Origin: RUG11237 sp050874665
GTDB lineage: Bacteria; Bacillota; Clostridia; Lachnospirales; Lachnospiraceae
NCBI GenBank assembly: GCA_050874665.1
Contig: JBNMLC010000003.1
Coordinates: 124,001 to 188,000, forward strand
Length of the DNA stretch: 64,000 nucleotides
Direction of reading: 5' to 3'
Within the stretch, counting starts at the first letter, position 1. Every line of letters begins with the position of its first letter. Below are positions 51,989-60,341 of the stretch, one piece after another. Under the pieces are notes generated by a model. It was not told where the DNA came from. It searched no databases and worked only from the letters and a program-made list of their open reading frames with translations. Both the position numbers and the translations under genes were made by a program.

Positions 51989-53212
51989 TTAAGAACGATA
52001 ATCTGCATTTATTTTTACATAATCGTAAGTAAGGTCACAGCCCCATGCAGTAGCTGATGCATTTCCCATCTTAACGTCTGCAATTGCTGTAACTTTATCT
52101 TCAGATAAAATCTTGGTAGCTTCTTCTTCACTATAATCCACTGCCACTCCATTTTCGATAATCTGAATCTTTCCTGCCGCACTTTCAAAGAACAAATCAA
52201 CCTTTTCCGGGTCAAACCAAACTCCTGAATACCCCATAGCACAAAGGATTCTTCCCCAATTTGCATCATGTCCGTAAATAGCAGCCTTTGTAAGACTTGA
52301 TGTTACAACAGACTTACTTAATACCACTGCCTGTTCTTTTGTCTTGGCACCTATAATCTTTACTTCGAACAGTGCTGTCGCACCCTCTCCGTCACCTGCA
52401 ATCATTTTTGCAAGTTCTTCATTCACATAATGCAATGCCTCTTTAAATTTTTTGTAATTTTCATCTTTGGAATTGATTTCCGCATTTCCAGCCATTCCAT
52501 TTGCAAATAATAATACCGTATCATTTGTTGAGGTATCTCCGTCTACAGAAACCATATTGTAGGTATCTTTTACATCTTCCTTTAAGGCCTGTGTCAAGAG
52601 CTCTTTTGAAATGCACGCATCTGTCATAACAAAGCCAAGCATCGTACACATATTCGGATGAATCATGCCGGAGCCTTTACACATACCGCCAATTGTTACA
52701 GTAACTCCATCAATATCTATACTTACTGCCACTTCTTTCGGCTTTGTGTCCGTAGTCATAATTGCTTCTGCCGCTCCATGTCCTGCTTCCTCTGTTTCGG
52801 AAAGTTGCGGAGCAAGCATAGAAATACCGTTTATGATTTTATCCATTGGAAGCTGTTTTCCAATGACACCGGTAGATGCCACACATACACTTTCATAAGG
52901 AATGGACAATTCTTTTGCAGCAGCCTTCGCTGTTTCCAGACAATATCCATATCCTTCTTCTCCCGTACAGGCATTGGCAATCCCGGCATTGATAACCACT
53001 GCCTGAGCATAATCTGATTCCTCTACTACCATCTTGTCCCATTTCACAGGAGCCGCTTTTACTACATTGGTGGTAAAGGTTCCCGCTGCTTTACACGGCT
53101 GTTCGCTGAAAATCATCGCCATATCATTTCTGTCTTTATATTTAATTCCCGCCATTGCTTTTGCTGCCTTAAATCCCTTTGGTGCGGTCACACCGCCGTT
53201 GATAATTTCCAT
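51989..53212 (-). CDS. argJ: Bifunctional ornithine acetyltransferase/N-acetylglutamate synthase
   Basis: Recycles the acetyl group from acetylornithine to glutamate and may also acetylate glutamate with acetyl-CoA. About 407 aa; it self-cleaves at the Thr of the conserved motif, here GMIHPNMCTMLGF (about 185-197), so the usual Ala before Thr is Cys. KGSGMIHPN and DGDTSTNDT are further signatures. The start is ATG 53212 after CAGGAGG; a GTG/ATG-like codon nine residues earlier (53239) is rejected. Third gene of the arg operon. Confidence 0.96.
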   Translation of the reverse strand: MEIINGGVTAPKGFKAAKAMAGIKYKDRNDMAMIFSEQPCKAAGTFTTNVVKAAPVKWDKMVVEESDYAQAVVINAGIANACTGEEGYGYCLETAKAAAKELSIPYESVCVASTGVIGKQLPMDKIINGISMLAPQLSETEEAGHGAAEAIMTTDTKPKEVAVSIDIDGVTVTIGGMCKGSGMIHPNMCTMLGFVMTDACISKELLTQALKEDVKDTYNMVSVDGDTSTNDTVLLFANGMAGNAEINSKDENYKKFKEALHYVNEELAKMIAGDGEGATALFEVKIIGAKTKEQAVVLSKSVVTSSLTKAAIYGHDANWGRILCAMGYSGVWFDPEKVDLFFESAAGKIQIIENGVAVDYSEEEATKILSEDKVTAIADVKMGNASATAWGCDLTYDYVKINADYRS

Positions 53213-53269
53213 AATCTCATCCTCCTGTTCTAAGCACATTTCACAAACTTTTTATCATAAAATACAAAT

Positions 53270-53716
53270 CTATGAATTAAATGTAGTTATATTCTCTTCA
53301 TTAATGGTAAGGTCATAATAATTCAAATCTTCTCTAAATTCCCATCCCATTTTTTTCCAAAATTTATTTCCAATTTCATTTGTCGTAAAAGCAATAATGG
53401 AAATCTTATTAATTTTCTCTGCTCTTAGGGCATCAATGCAAAAATTAACCATAGATTTTCCTATTCCATGTTTTCTATACGCTTTATCCACACATACATG
53501 ATACAGGCAGCCGCGTCTTCCGTCATGACCACATAAAATACAGCCGACCACTTTTCCACCTTCCTCTGCCACCACACTAGTCGTTGGATTTCTCTTTAAA
53601 AAACGCTCCACACCTTCTCTGGAATCGTCGATACTGCGAATACCAAATCCACTAATGCTAAGCCACAGTGTATGCACCTGTTCATAATCATCTATTGTCA
53701 TTGCTCTAATCTTCAT
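53270..53716 (-). CDS. GNAT-family N-acetyltransferase
   Basis: A 148-aa acetyltransferase with the acetyl-CoA signature RKHGIGKSMVNF (about 90-101) and the preceding beta-strand GCLYHVCVDKAY. It is placed between argC and argJ on the same strand (22-57 bp gaps), exactly where some Clostridia keep an ArgA-like N-acetylglutamate synthase. A second route to N-acetylglutamate is therefore possible, but the protein resembles generic GNATs and substrate is open. Confidence 0.88.
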   Translation of the reverse strand: MKIRAMTIDDYEQVHTLWLSISGFGIRSIDDSREGVERFLKRNPTTSVVAEEGGKVVGCILCGHDGRRGCLYHVCVDKAYRKHGIGKSMVNFCIDALRAEKINKISIIAFTTNEIGNKFWKKMGWEFREDLNYYDLTINEENITTFNS

Positions 53717-53737
53717 TTTTTTATCCTGCCCTTTTCT

Positions 53738-54685
53738 CTACAGGTTTAATCCCTTGTTTTCCGGGCAACCCAACATTAAATTAAGACACTGGATTGCTGC
53801 ACCGGAGGCCCCTTTTCCAAGATTATCAAACTGTGCAGTACAGATGATGCGTTCTTCATTTCCAGTCACATATACTTTCAAGCCGTCCCAGCCCGATAAA
53901 CCATTTCCTGCTATAAACCCGCTGGCTGCCACTTCATCATCTTTAGCGCTTACTTTGATAAATGGCTTATCCTGATAAAATTCAGCAAAGTATTCTAACA
54001 TGGTATCCGGCGTCATTTTCTTAGAAAGCATATCCGTAAACAATGGAACGGAAACTACCATTCCACTATAATAATCATCGATAATCGGAGAAAAAATCGG
54101 TGTTCTTTCTAATCCTGTAATTTTCTTCATTTCCTTTAAATGTTTGTGCTGTTGTGTCAATGCATATTCTCTGCCGGAAGATAATTCCTTATCTCTTTCC
54201 TCTGCTTCATATACAGCAATGGTTTTCTTTCCTGCACCACTATACCCTGACAAAGCAAAACTACTTACCGGATAATCTGTTGGAAGAATTCCCCCCTGGA
54301 CTAACGGATATACTAAAGAAATAAACCCGGATGCATAACATCCCGGTACCGCAATACGTTTGCCTTGTATAATTTTTTCTTTATGCTCTTTGGAAAGTTC
54401 CGGAAATCCATATGCCCAGCCCTCTTCTGTTCTATGTGCCGTCGATGTATCTATAATTTTAACATTTTCATTTTCTACCAGACTAACGGACTCTCTTGCC
54501 GCTGCATCCGGAAGACATAAGAAAGTAATGTCAGATTCATTGATTAATCTTTTTCTTTCATTGACATCCTTTCTTAATTCAGAAGATATAGTTAATAATT
54601 CAATATCATCACGTACCTTAAAACGTTCATGGATTCTTAATCCGGTAGTTCCTTCAGAACCGTCAATAAAGATTTTCGTTTTCAT
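53738..54685 (-). CDS. argC: N-acetyl-gamma-glutamyl-phosphate reductase (short type)
   Basis: NADPH reductase making N-acetylglutamate semialdehyde. 315 aa, the short (type 2) form: GSEGTTGLRIHERF (NADP site, residues 9-22), FLCLPDAAARES (about 55-66), catalytic Cys in VPGCYASGFISL (about 113-124) and the HKHLKEM motif. SD AGGAGAATGAAAG. First gene of the operon argC-GNAT-argJ-argB-argD; the downstream genes for carbamoylation are not in this window apart from argG. Confidence 0.96.
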   Translation of the reverse strand: MKTKIFIDGSEGTTGLRIHERFKVRDDIELLTISSELRKDVNERKRLINESDITFLCLPDAAARESVSLVENENVKIIDTSTAHRTEEGWAYGFPELSKEHKEKIIQGKRIAVPGCYASGFISLVYPLVQGGILPTDYPVSSFALSGYSGAGKKTIAVYEAEERDKELSSGREYALTQQHKHLKEMKKITGLERTPIFSPIIDDYYSGMVVSVPLFTDMLSKKMTPDTMLEYFAEFYQDKPFIKVSAKDDEVAASGFIAGNGLSGWDGLKVYVTGNEERIICTAQFDNLGKGASGAAIQCLNLMLGCPENKGLNL

Positions 54686-54740
54686 CTTTCATTCTCCTTA
54701 TGCTTATAGCTTGTATTCCAATACTTTTTGCCTTTCATTG

Positions 54741-54755
54741 TACCACAATGTGGTA
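54741..54755. other. Palindrome in the argC leader
   Basis: TACCACA (54741-54747), one base, TGTGGTA (54749-54755) and an overlapping CATTGT/ACAATG repeat (54736-54750) lie between the argC promoter and start codon. Possibly a leader hairpin or an extra binding site. Confidence 0.35.
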
Positions 54756-54777
54756 GTTCTGGCAACCGCTGTGGTTT

Positions 54778-54791
54778 TGAATAATTATACA
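54778..54791. promoter_or_regulatory. ARG box over the argC -10 region
   Basis: TGAATAATTATACA fits the ArgR/AhrC consensus core TGNATWWWWATNCA at every position and covers the argC -10. Confidence 0.75.
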
Positions 54792-54812
54792 TCTGTTTTG
54801 CATAATATGCAA
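54784..54812 (-). promoter_or_regulatory. argC promoter
   Basis: On the minus strand TTGCAT (54812-54807), 17-bp spacer, TATAAT (54789-54784), about 99 bp before argC. The -35 lies in a second palindrome, TTGCATAATATGCAA (54798-54812), which is one base shorter than a standard ARG box. Confidence 0.75.
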
Positions 54813-54826
54813 GAAAAAAATTTTCC

Positions 54827-54855
54827 TTGCATATTAATACAAAATGCTGTATATT
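54827..54855 (+). promoter_or_regulatory. argG promoter with ARG box
   Basis: On the plus strand TTGCAT (54827-54832), 17-bp spacer, TATATT (54850-54855), 88 bp before argG. TGCATATTAATACA (54828-54841) matches the ARG-box core perfectly and overlaps the -35. A palindrome TGCTGTATACAGCA (about 54866-54879) follows the start site. Confidence 0.72.
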
Positions 54856-54942
54856 AACCTTAGTTGCTGTATACAGCATAAAGTCACAAAGTGAAAAATG
54901 TCTTTTTTACTTTGATAAATTATACATACGGAGGTAATAATA

Positions 54943-56169
54943 ATGAAAGAAAAAGTAGTACTTGCATATTCCGGCGGTCTTGATACAACAGCAATCATTC
55001 CTTGGTTAAAGGAACATTTTGATTATGATGTTATCTGCTGCTGCATCAACTGTGGACAGGGAGAAGAATTAGATGGACTTGAAGAAAGAGCCAAATTATC
55101 CGGTGCTTCTAAGTTGTACATTGAAGATTTAGTTGATGAATTTTGTGATGATTTTATCGTTCCATGTGTTCAGGCAGATGCTGTATATGAAAACAAATAT
55201 TTGCTTGGTACTTCTATGGCACGTCCTGCAATTGCAAAAAGACTGGTAGAAATCGCACGTAAGGAAAACGCAGTTGCCATCTGTCATGGTGCGACAGGAA
55301 AAGGAAATGACCAGATTCGTTTCGAACTTGGCATCAAAGCATTAGCTCCGGACATTAAGATCATCGCTCCTTGGAGAATGACGGATATCTGGACGATGCA
55401 GTCAAGAGAAGATGAAATCGAATACTGCAAACAACATGGAATCAACCTTCCTTTTTCTGCTGATTCCAGTTACAGCCGTGACCGTAACTTATGGCACATC
55501 AGCCATGAAGGTCTGGAATTAGAAGATCCTGCCAACGAACCAAATTACGACCACTTATTAGTTCTTGGTGTTTCTCCTGAAAAAGCACCAGACGAAGCAG
55601 AATATGTAACCATGACCTTTGAAAAGGGTATTCCAACTTCCGTAAACGGTAAAAAAATGAAGGTTTCTGAAATCATTACCGAATTAAATACTTTAGGTGG
55701 TAAACATGGGATTGGTATTGTAGATATCGTAGAAAACCGTGTTGTTGGTATGAAATCCCGTGGTGTCTATGAAACTCCAGGCGGAACTATCCTTATGGAA
55801 GCACACAGACAGTTAGAGGAATTGGTTTTAGACCGTGCTACTATGGAAGTAAAGAAAGACATGGGAAACAAATTTGCCCAGATTGTTTATGAAGGAAAAT
55901 GGTTTACACCACTTCGTGAAGCTGTACAGGCATTTGTAGAATCTACTCAGGAATATGTTACCGGCGAAGTAAAATTCAAATTATACAAAGGTAACATTAT
56001 CAAAGCTGGTACTACTTCTCCATATTCTTTATATAGTGAATCCTTAGCAAGCTTTACTACTGGTGAATTATATGATCACCATGATGCAGACGGCTTCATC
56101 ACTTTATTCGGACTTCCATTAAAAGTTCGTGCAATGAAGCTTGCAGAAATAGAAAAAAATAACAAATAA
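54943..56169 (+). CDS. argG: Argininosuccinate synthase
   Basis: Joins citrulline and aspartate with ATP. 408 aa: P-loop-like AYSGGLDTTAI (residues 7-17), GATGKGNDQIRFELG (about 116-130), PWRMTDIWTM and SADSSYSRDRNLWHIS (about 173-188). SD GGAGGT. Divergent from argC and ended by a terminator at 56191; argH is not present within the window, so it must be elsewhere. Confidence 0.98.
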   Translation: MKEKVVLAYSGGLDTTAIIPWLKEHFDYDVICCCINCGQGEELDGLEERAKLSGASKLYIEDLVDEFCDDFIVPCVQADAVYENKYLLGTSMARPAIAKRLVEIARKENAVAICHGATGKGNDQIRFELGIKALAPDIKIIAPWRMTDIWTMQSREDEIEYCKQHGINLPFSADSSYSRDRNLWHISHEGLELEDPANEPNYDHLLVLGVSPEKAPDEAEYVTMTFEKGIPTSVNGKKMKVSEIITELNTLGGKHGIGIVDIVENRVVGMKSRGVYETPGGTILMEAHRQLEELVLDRATMEVKKDMGNKFAQIVYEGKWFTPLREAVQAFVESTQEYVTGEVKFKLYKGNIIKAGTTSPYSLYSESLASFTTGELYDHHDADGFITLFGLPLKVRAMKLAEIEKNNK

Positions 56170-56190
56170 ATATTTTTCAGCAAACAAAGT

Positions 56191-56221
56191 GGAGGAAAAC
56201 AGGAAATTTCTGTTTTCTTCC
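56191..56221 (+). terminator. argG terminator
   Basis: GGAGGAAAACAG, 7-nt loop, CTGTTTTCTTCC (one G-U), then TTCTTTTTAT. Confidence 0.8.
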
Positions 56222-56253
56222 TTCTTTTTATATTACACTCCTCAAAATCTTAT

Positions 56254-56282
56254 TTGACGTACTTTTTATTACTGTGTATAAT
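56254..56282 (+). promoter_or_regulatory. Promoter of the nrnA-like gene
   Basis: TTGACG (56254-56259), 17-bp spacer, TATAAT (56277-56282), 72 bp before the start codon. Confidence 0.75.
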
Positions 56283-56354
56283 AACAATAGATACAGCCAC
56301 AATTTGACATATTTCAACCGAAATATATTGTAATAATCAGGAGTAAATAATTAA

Positions 56355-57341
56355 ATGACAAACTTAGACAGGATTTTAAGCCATATTAAAAACAAGCATG
56401 TCTATATACAGACACACAATTTTCCCGATCCAGATGCCATTGCTTCTGCATTTGGATTGCAACAGTTGCTGGCTTCTAAAGGGGTTGCTTCTTCCATTTG
56501 TCACTATGGAAAGATTGACAGTTACAGCACTAATAAGATGATTGAAAGTCTTGGAATTAAGATTACCAACGTAGATATTAATTTTCATTCTACACAAGAA
56601 GATGAAATTATTCTGGTAGATTCCCAGAAAGGAAATTCTAATATTCATGATTTACCTGGAAATGAGATTATCTGTCTTGACCATCATCCAATATTCGATA
56701 ATATCGATTACCGCTTTTCGGATATCCGACCGGAATTGGGTGCCTGTGCTTCCATGATAGCACAATATTTTATGGAAAATCAGATTAAGATAGATCGAAA
56801 TACCGCAACAGCTTTATTATATGGTATTAAAATCGATACTGCAAACTTAACAAGAGGTGTATCCGAACTGGATTTGGAAATGTTCTATCATTTATATAAT
56901 CTTAGTGACATTCCTCTTCTAGAGGCATTAGATCATGCTACAATTAAGCTGTCCGATTTAAAATCTTACGCAAATGCCATTAATTCTATTAAAGTGTTTG
57001 GAGATATCAGCTTTGCCAATACAGGAGCCGGATGCCCGGAACCTTTGATTGCAAGCATTTCGGACTTTATGCTAGATTTAGCAGAAGTACATTTTTCTGT
57101 AGTGTACTCCTACAAAAATGAAGGGGTAAAGCTTTCTGTACGCAGTGACAAAGCTCTGTATGACTCTGGAAACATCACCAAAGCTGCACTTGACGGTTTT
57201 GGAAAGGGTGGTGGACACCCTGCTATGGCAGGCGGGTTTGTTCCTTATACCAGAGATGACAAAATGGATGCTATGATTCCTGCCATTTTAGAAATGCGCT
57301 TTTTAAAGGCTATTTCCGAACGTGATCTGTTTGGAAAATAG
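56355..57341 (+). CDS. DHH/DHHA1 phosphoesterase (NrnA-like)
   Basis: A 328-aa DHH-superfamily hydrolase. HNFPDPDAIASAFGL (residues 21-35), LVDSQKGN (about 77-84), LDHHPIFDN (the DHH motif, about 104-112) and, in DHHA1, FGKGGGHPAMAGGF (about 284-297). Relatives degrade short RNA (nanoRNase) or pAp, or c-di-nucleotide products. Substrate is not certain. Stands alone with its own promoter and terminator. Confidence 0.88.
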   Translation: MTNLDRILSHIKNKHVYIQTHNFPDPDAIASAFGLQQLLASKGVASSICHYGKIDSYSTNKMIESLGIKITNVDINFHSTQEDEIILVDSQKGNSNIHDLPGNEIICLDHHPIFDNIDYRFSDIRPELGACASMIAQYFMENQIKIDRNTATALLYGIKIDTANLTRGVSELDLEMFYHLYNLSDIPLLEALDHATIKLSDLKSYANAINSIKVFGDISFANTGAGCPEPLIASISDFMLDLAEVHFSVVYSYKNEGVKLSVRSDKALYDSGNITKAALDGFGKGGGHPAMAGGFVPYTRDDKMDAMIPAILEMRFLKAISERDLFGK

Positions 57342-57367
57342 CTTCTATACAACAATACGACAACGTG

Positions 57368-57402
57368 AAAAAAGAACCCTGCCTGATGCAAGGGTTCTTT
57401 TT
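57368..57402. terminator. Bidirectional terminator
   Basis: AAAAAAGAACCCT, 10-nt loop, AGGGTTCTTTTTC between convergent genes ending at 57341 (+) and 57404 (-). Confidence 0.88.
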
Positions 57403-57403
57403 C

Positions 57404-57640
57404 TTATTTTTCGACTGTAATATTTGTTACATATTCATCAAAAGCACTCATATCTGCCGTAACTTCTACCGGCTTCATCAAATAAGACTGGTAGGAGGAA
57501 TATCCAACTCCCACAATTGCAAGTACTACCACTACGACGGCTGCTGCCTTAAGCATGCCTTTTCTTAATTTAGCTCTTTTCATCGTCTGCTTGCGGTTTG
57601 CTTTTTCCTTTTTATAACGTTCTACTTTTTCCTGACTCAT
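57404..57640 (-). CDS. Small single-pass membrane protein
   Basis: A 78-aa protein: 28 residues highly basic (KEKANRKQTMKRAKLRKG), one membrane helix (about 30-48, MLKAAAVVVVVLAIVGVGY) and a short acidic outer tail. Starts at ATG 57640 with GGGAAGGACT and is preceded by a good promoter, so it is a real gene. I do not recognise the family; similar tiny basic-anchor proteins occur in Lachnospiraceae. Confidence 0.8.
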   Translation of the reverse strand: MSQEKVERYKKEKANRKQTMKRAKLRKGMLKAAAVVVVVLAIVGVGYSSYQSYLMKPVEVTADMSAFDEYVTNITVEK

Positions 57641-57705
57641 AGTCCTTCCCTCGCTTTAATATTCCACGTATTTCTGTATACAAACTTTTCTCATACACTT
57701 TTTCT

Positions 57706-57734
57706 ATCATACCAATAAAACGTACAATTTGCAA
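57706..57734 (-). promoter_or_regulatory. Promoter of the small membrane protein
   Basis: On the minus strand TTGCAA (57734-57729), 17-bp spacer, TATGAT (57711-57706), 66 bp before the start. Confidence 0.7.
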
Positions 57735-57766
57735 GAGATGATCACACTATTTTCACAAAAACTGTA

Positions 57767-57960
57767 TTATAACATTAAATGCATTCTCCCCTCCATAATT
57801 GTATTTTCAATAAAGCAGTGTGCATCTACTTCGTCTGATAAGCCAATGATACGAGATTCTTTTTCCTGACGGAACAACAAAAATCTGAAAATGTGTCGAT
57901 TTATAAAACAGAACTTTACCCTCCCTGCAACTTTTAATTTAAGCAACTATAAATTCTGCT
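57767..57960 (-). pseudogene. Possible coding remnant downstream of the macrodomain gene
   Basis: After the macrodomain stop one frame stays open for about 60 codons to a TAA at 57767, with protein-like text such as RQEKESRIIGLSDEVD and AHCFIENTIMEGRMHLML, but no start or SD is convincing. In another frame the 5' half reads FYKSTHFQIFVVPSGKR. This could be a decayed gene whose start is lost. No family was recognised. Confidence 0.25.
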
Positions 57961-58722
57961 GTAAATGGCATAATCTTCATCTTTGAATACATTGAAAACA
58001 ACTTTCATCTGGCTTCCTGTTTCCTCATAGTATTTACGAACAGTCTCTACTGCAATTTCAGCAGCATGTTCCTTCGGAAACATAAACACCCCTGTAGAAA
58101 TACAGCAAAATGCAATACTCTTAACTTCATATTCTTCTGCAAGCTCCAAGCAGGAGTAATAACAAGATGCCAAAAGTTCCTCATGTTCCTTTTGTAATCG
58201 TCCTTGAACAATAGGGCCTACCGTATGAAGCACATACTTACATGGTAAATTGTAACCGGGAGTAATCTTCGCCCGACCTGCTGGTTCCTCATGTCCCTGG
58301 GCTTGCATGATATTGTTACAACAAAGCCTCAACTCGATTCCAGCTTTTGAGTGAATAATATTATCCACGCAGTTATGCATTGCTCGAAAACAGCCGCACA
58401 TCTGACTGTTTGCTGCATTCACGATTGCATCCACCTTCAATGCAGTAATATCCCCTTGCCAGAGATATATTCTCACATCCTGATTTATTGGTTGAAGCTC
58501 TGCAATGTCTGTAATTCCGTCTTTTGTATTTTCTTCTGTCAAATACTCATCCTGAATCACTAAAAACTCATCACTGATAGGTTTTGGCATTCTTACATTC
58601 ATTAGTGTTCTGAGTAATTCTCTCTGTCCTTGTTCATCGCTTGGAATATGTTTCCTCTTAAACGGATTCTGCTCTTCTAATAAATATTTCAGTAAATATA
58701 ATCGTCTTTCTTCCTGATTCAT
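57934..58722 (-). CDS. Macrodomain protein-ADP-ribose hydrolase (SirTM-linked, zinc type)
   Basis: A 262-aa macrodomain protein that removes ADP-ribose from protein. N-terminal helical extension of about 80 residues, then the macrodomain: VDAIVNAANSQMCGCFRAMH (about 94-113) contains the Cys and His of the zinc-binding macrodomains, VGPIVQG and STGVFMFPKEHAAEIA (phosphate loop). It starts right after the sirtuin stop codon, so the two are co-translated. This pairing is the reversible protein ADP-ribosylation module known from SirTM operons. Confidence 0.92.
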   Translation of the reverse strand: MNQEERRLYLLKYLLEEQNPFKRKHIPSDEQGQRELLRTLMNVRMPKPISDEFLVIQDEYLTEENTKDGITDIAELQPINQDVRIYLWQGDITALKVDAIVNAANSQMCGCFRAMHNCVDNIIHSKAGIELRLCCNNIMQAQGHEEPAGRAKITPGYNLPCKYVLHTVGPIVQGRLQKEHEELLASCYYSCLELAEEYEVKSIAFCCISTGVFMFPKEHAAEIAVETVRKYYEETGSQMKVVFNVFKDEDYAIYSRIYSCLN

Positions 58723-59658
58723 CTATATCTGCTCCTTTATATCAAAGATTGCCCTTGCCATATCACCGCCAATTCCGATTGCTCTTTCCCCGAAACTTTT
58801 TGGTACAACTGCTTCTTCCATATTAAGGCGAATAAGCCTGTAAGATAAATGTTCCCGTACCAATTTTTCAAAAGGAAATCGAATGATAATCGGTGTATTA
58901 AAACCAACTCCTAATTCAAATAATACGACATTTTTTTCCTTTACAGAATCTAGGAATCTGGCGTATCTGTCTGCGGAATCATGCCATGCTTCATCCTCTA
59001 CAAAATAGTTGTCACACCTAAGGTGCATTGTCATATTACCTCCACAGACCGGACATACCGGTACCATATAGGACGGAATCAGACAATCTCTTCTTGCCTG
59101 ATTCATCTGACGAAACCGTTTCTCGGCATCATATGTCTTCTGATGGCACCCTTTCTCACATTGAATCCTACCATAATCTCCCTGAGTTGCAAAGATTCTT
59201 TCCTCTGTAAATCCAGCCTTCCAAAATTGATGATCTACATTCGTAGTGAGAACAAAATAATTTTTATTTTTTACGATTTCAAAAAGTTGCAGATACAAAG
59301 GGAGCGCAGGCAAGTTAAATCGATTCATCATGGCATGTTTTGACCAATATCCCCATTTTGCTTCTTGCGTTGGAAATGGATAAAATCCCGCCGCATACAT
59401 ATCGGTCATATACTCACTTCCATACTTTTCTATAAATTCACTAAAATTATCTTTAAATCTTTTACCGCCATATTGGATACCAGCCGCAGTCGAACTTCCA
59501 GCTCCGGCTCCAATGATTATGGCATCCGCATTTTTAAGAAACTCTGATGCTCTTTTTATCTGCTCTCCATAGGATTCCTGCTGAAATATATAATCATTTG
59601 CAGGTGCAGAGCACAGAAATTTTCGCCACTCCACATGCTTCTTTCTCATCTCTTTCAT
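58723..59658 (-). CDS. SirTM-class sirtuin (probable protein ADP-ribosyltransferase)
   Basis: A 311-aa Sir2-family protein. NAD pocket IIGAGAGSSTAAGIQ (about 48-62) and LTTNVDHQF (about 139-147) are present, but the catalytic His of deacetylases is replaced: the site reads FATQGDYG (Gln at about residue 158), as in class M sirtuins that ADP-ribosylate rather than deacetylate. Zinc Cys: CEKGC and CPVCGG. SD AAAGGAGG. GcvH-L and lipoate ligase, usual partners of SirTM in staphylococci and streptococci, are not adjacent, so the target protein may differ. Confidence 0.92.
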   Translation of the reverse strand: MKEMRKKHVEWRKFLCSAPANDYIFQQESYGEQIKRASEFLKNADAIIIGAGAGSSTAAGIQYGGKRFKDNFSEFIEKYGSEYMTDMYAAGFYPFPTQEAKWGYWSKHAMMNRFNLPALPLYLQLFEIVKNKNYFVLTTNVDHQFWKAGFTEERIFATQGDYGRIQCEKGCHQKTYDAEKRFRQMNQARRDCLIPSYMVPVCPVCGGNMTMHLRCDNYFVEDEAWHDSADRYARFLDSVKEKNVVLFELGVGFNTPIIIRFPFEKLVREHLSYRLIRLNMEEAVVPKSFGERAIGIGGDMARAIFDIKEQI

Positions 59659-59763
59659 AGAAATTACCTCCTTTGTTTTATTACCTGTTTAGGACAAATC
59701 TCTACCACAATGAAGGCAATGGCTCTGCCAAACCCGGCAGAATTCGAATCACAATTCTTTCAA

Positions 59764-60159
59764 TTAAAACTCATACGGCGGATTACCTGAAAAATCAGCT
59801 ATCACTCCGTGAGGATTCTCAAGATAGAATACCTCAAAAATTGGATTAGAAGCCTCTTGATACTGTGTTTTTACAATAGGGTTTTCCATACAAGCTTCCT
59901 TTACTTGCATGTTATTCTCAAAAACTACCTTGCCCGCAAGTCTAATCCATGCATACTCCGCTGAAGATACAGAAACCTCTATTTCAGGATTTTCCAGCAT
60001 ATCCTTATAAACCTCTTTTGTATTGTTCGTACAAAACCAAAGTTTTCCTTCTTTTTCAAAACAAAACATGAATGGACGACATTTCGCCTTACCATCACGT
60101 CCTACAGTTGCTAAATACTGTACCGGATTAGCATGCAAAAACTCTACTACTTTTCTCAT
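59764..60159 (-). CDS. Pyridoxamine 5'-phosphate oxidase-like flavin/split-barrel protein
   Basis: A 131-aa split-barrel protein. MRKVVEFLHANPVQYLATV, CRPFMFCFEKEGKLWFCTN and ISVSSAEYAWIRL-like segments are typical of PNPOx-like putative FMN or F420/haem-binding proteins in Clostridia; it lacks the extra C-terminal PdxH domain, so it is not the vitamin B6 enzyme. It is the first gene after a promoter with three GTAAC-N7-GTTAC sites and lies 105 bp before the sirtuin gene, possibly in one transcript. Confidence 0.88.
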   Translation of the reverse strand: MRKVVEFLHANPVQYLATVGRDGKAKCRPFMFCFEKEGKLWFCTNNTKEVYKDMLENPEIEVSVSSAEYAWIRLAGKVVFENNMQVKEACMENPIVKTQYQEASNPIFEVFYLENPHGVIADFSGNPPYEF

Positions 60160-60181
60160 GATATATACCTCCTAAATATCG

Positions 60182-60283
60182 TTGTAACATTTTTGGTTAC
60201 ATCTTGTTTTCTGTATCATATCACTTCATGGTTGTAATGTCAATAGTTACATCAGGTTTTTTGTAACTTTTTTAGTTACATCA
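60182..60283. promoter_or_regulatory. Triple inverted-repeat operator GTAAC-N7-GTTAC
   Basis: Three copies of TTGTAA(C/T)-N7-GTTACATC(A): 60182-60203, 60232-60254 and 60261-60283. All have the same 7-bp centre. Copy 2 overlaps the -35 and copy 1 follows the -10 of the PNPOx promoter, a repressor arrangement. The next upstream gene is an Rrf2 regulator, its likely cognate. Confidence 0.8.
60215..60243 (-). promoter_or_regulatory. Promoter of the PNPOx-like gene
   Basis: On the minus strand TTGACA (60243-60238), 17-bp spacer, TATGAT (60220-60215), 56 bp before ATG 60159. Confidence 0.82.
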
Positions 60284-60303
60284 TATTTAAGTATAAAACA
60301 CTA

Positions 60304-60340
60304 AGAAGGCTTCAGATTTTAAAAAACCTGAAGCCTTTTA
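60304..60340 (-). terminator. Terminator of the Rrf2 gene
   Basis: AAGGCTTCAG, 12-nt loop, CTGAAGCCTT; on the minus strand the last arm is followed by CTTAGTGTTTT. Sits 2 bp after the Rrf2 stop. T-tail also on the plus strand (TTTTATTT). Confidence 0.75.
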
Positions 60341-60341
60341 T

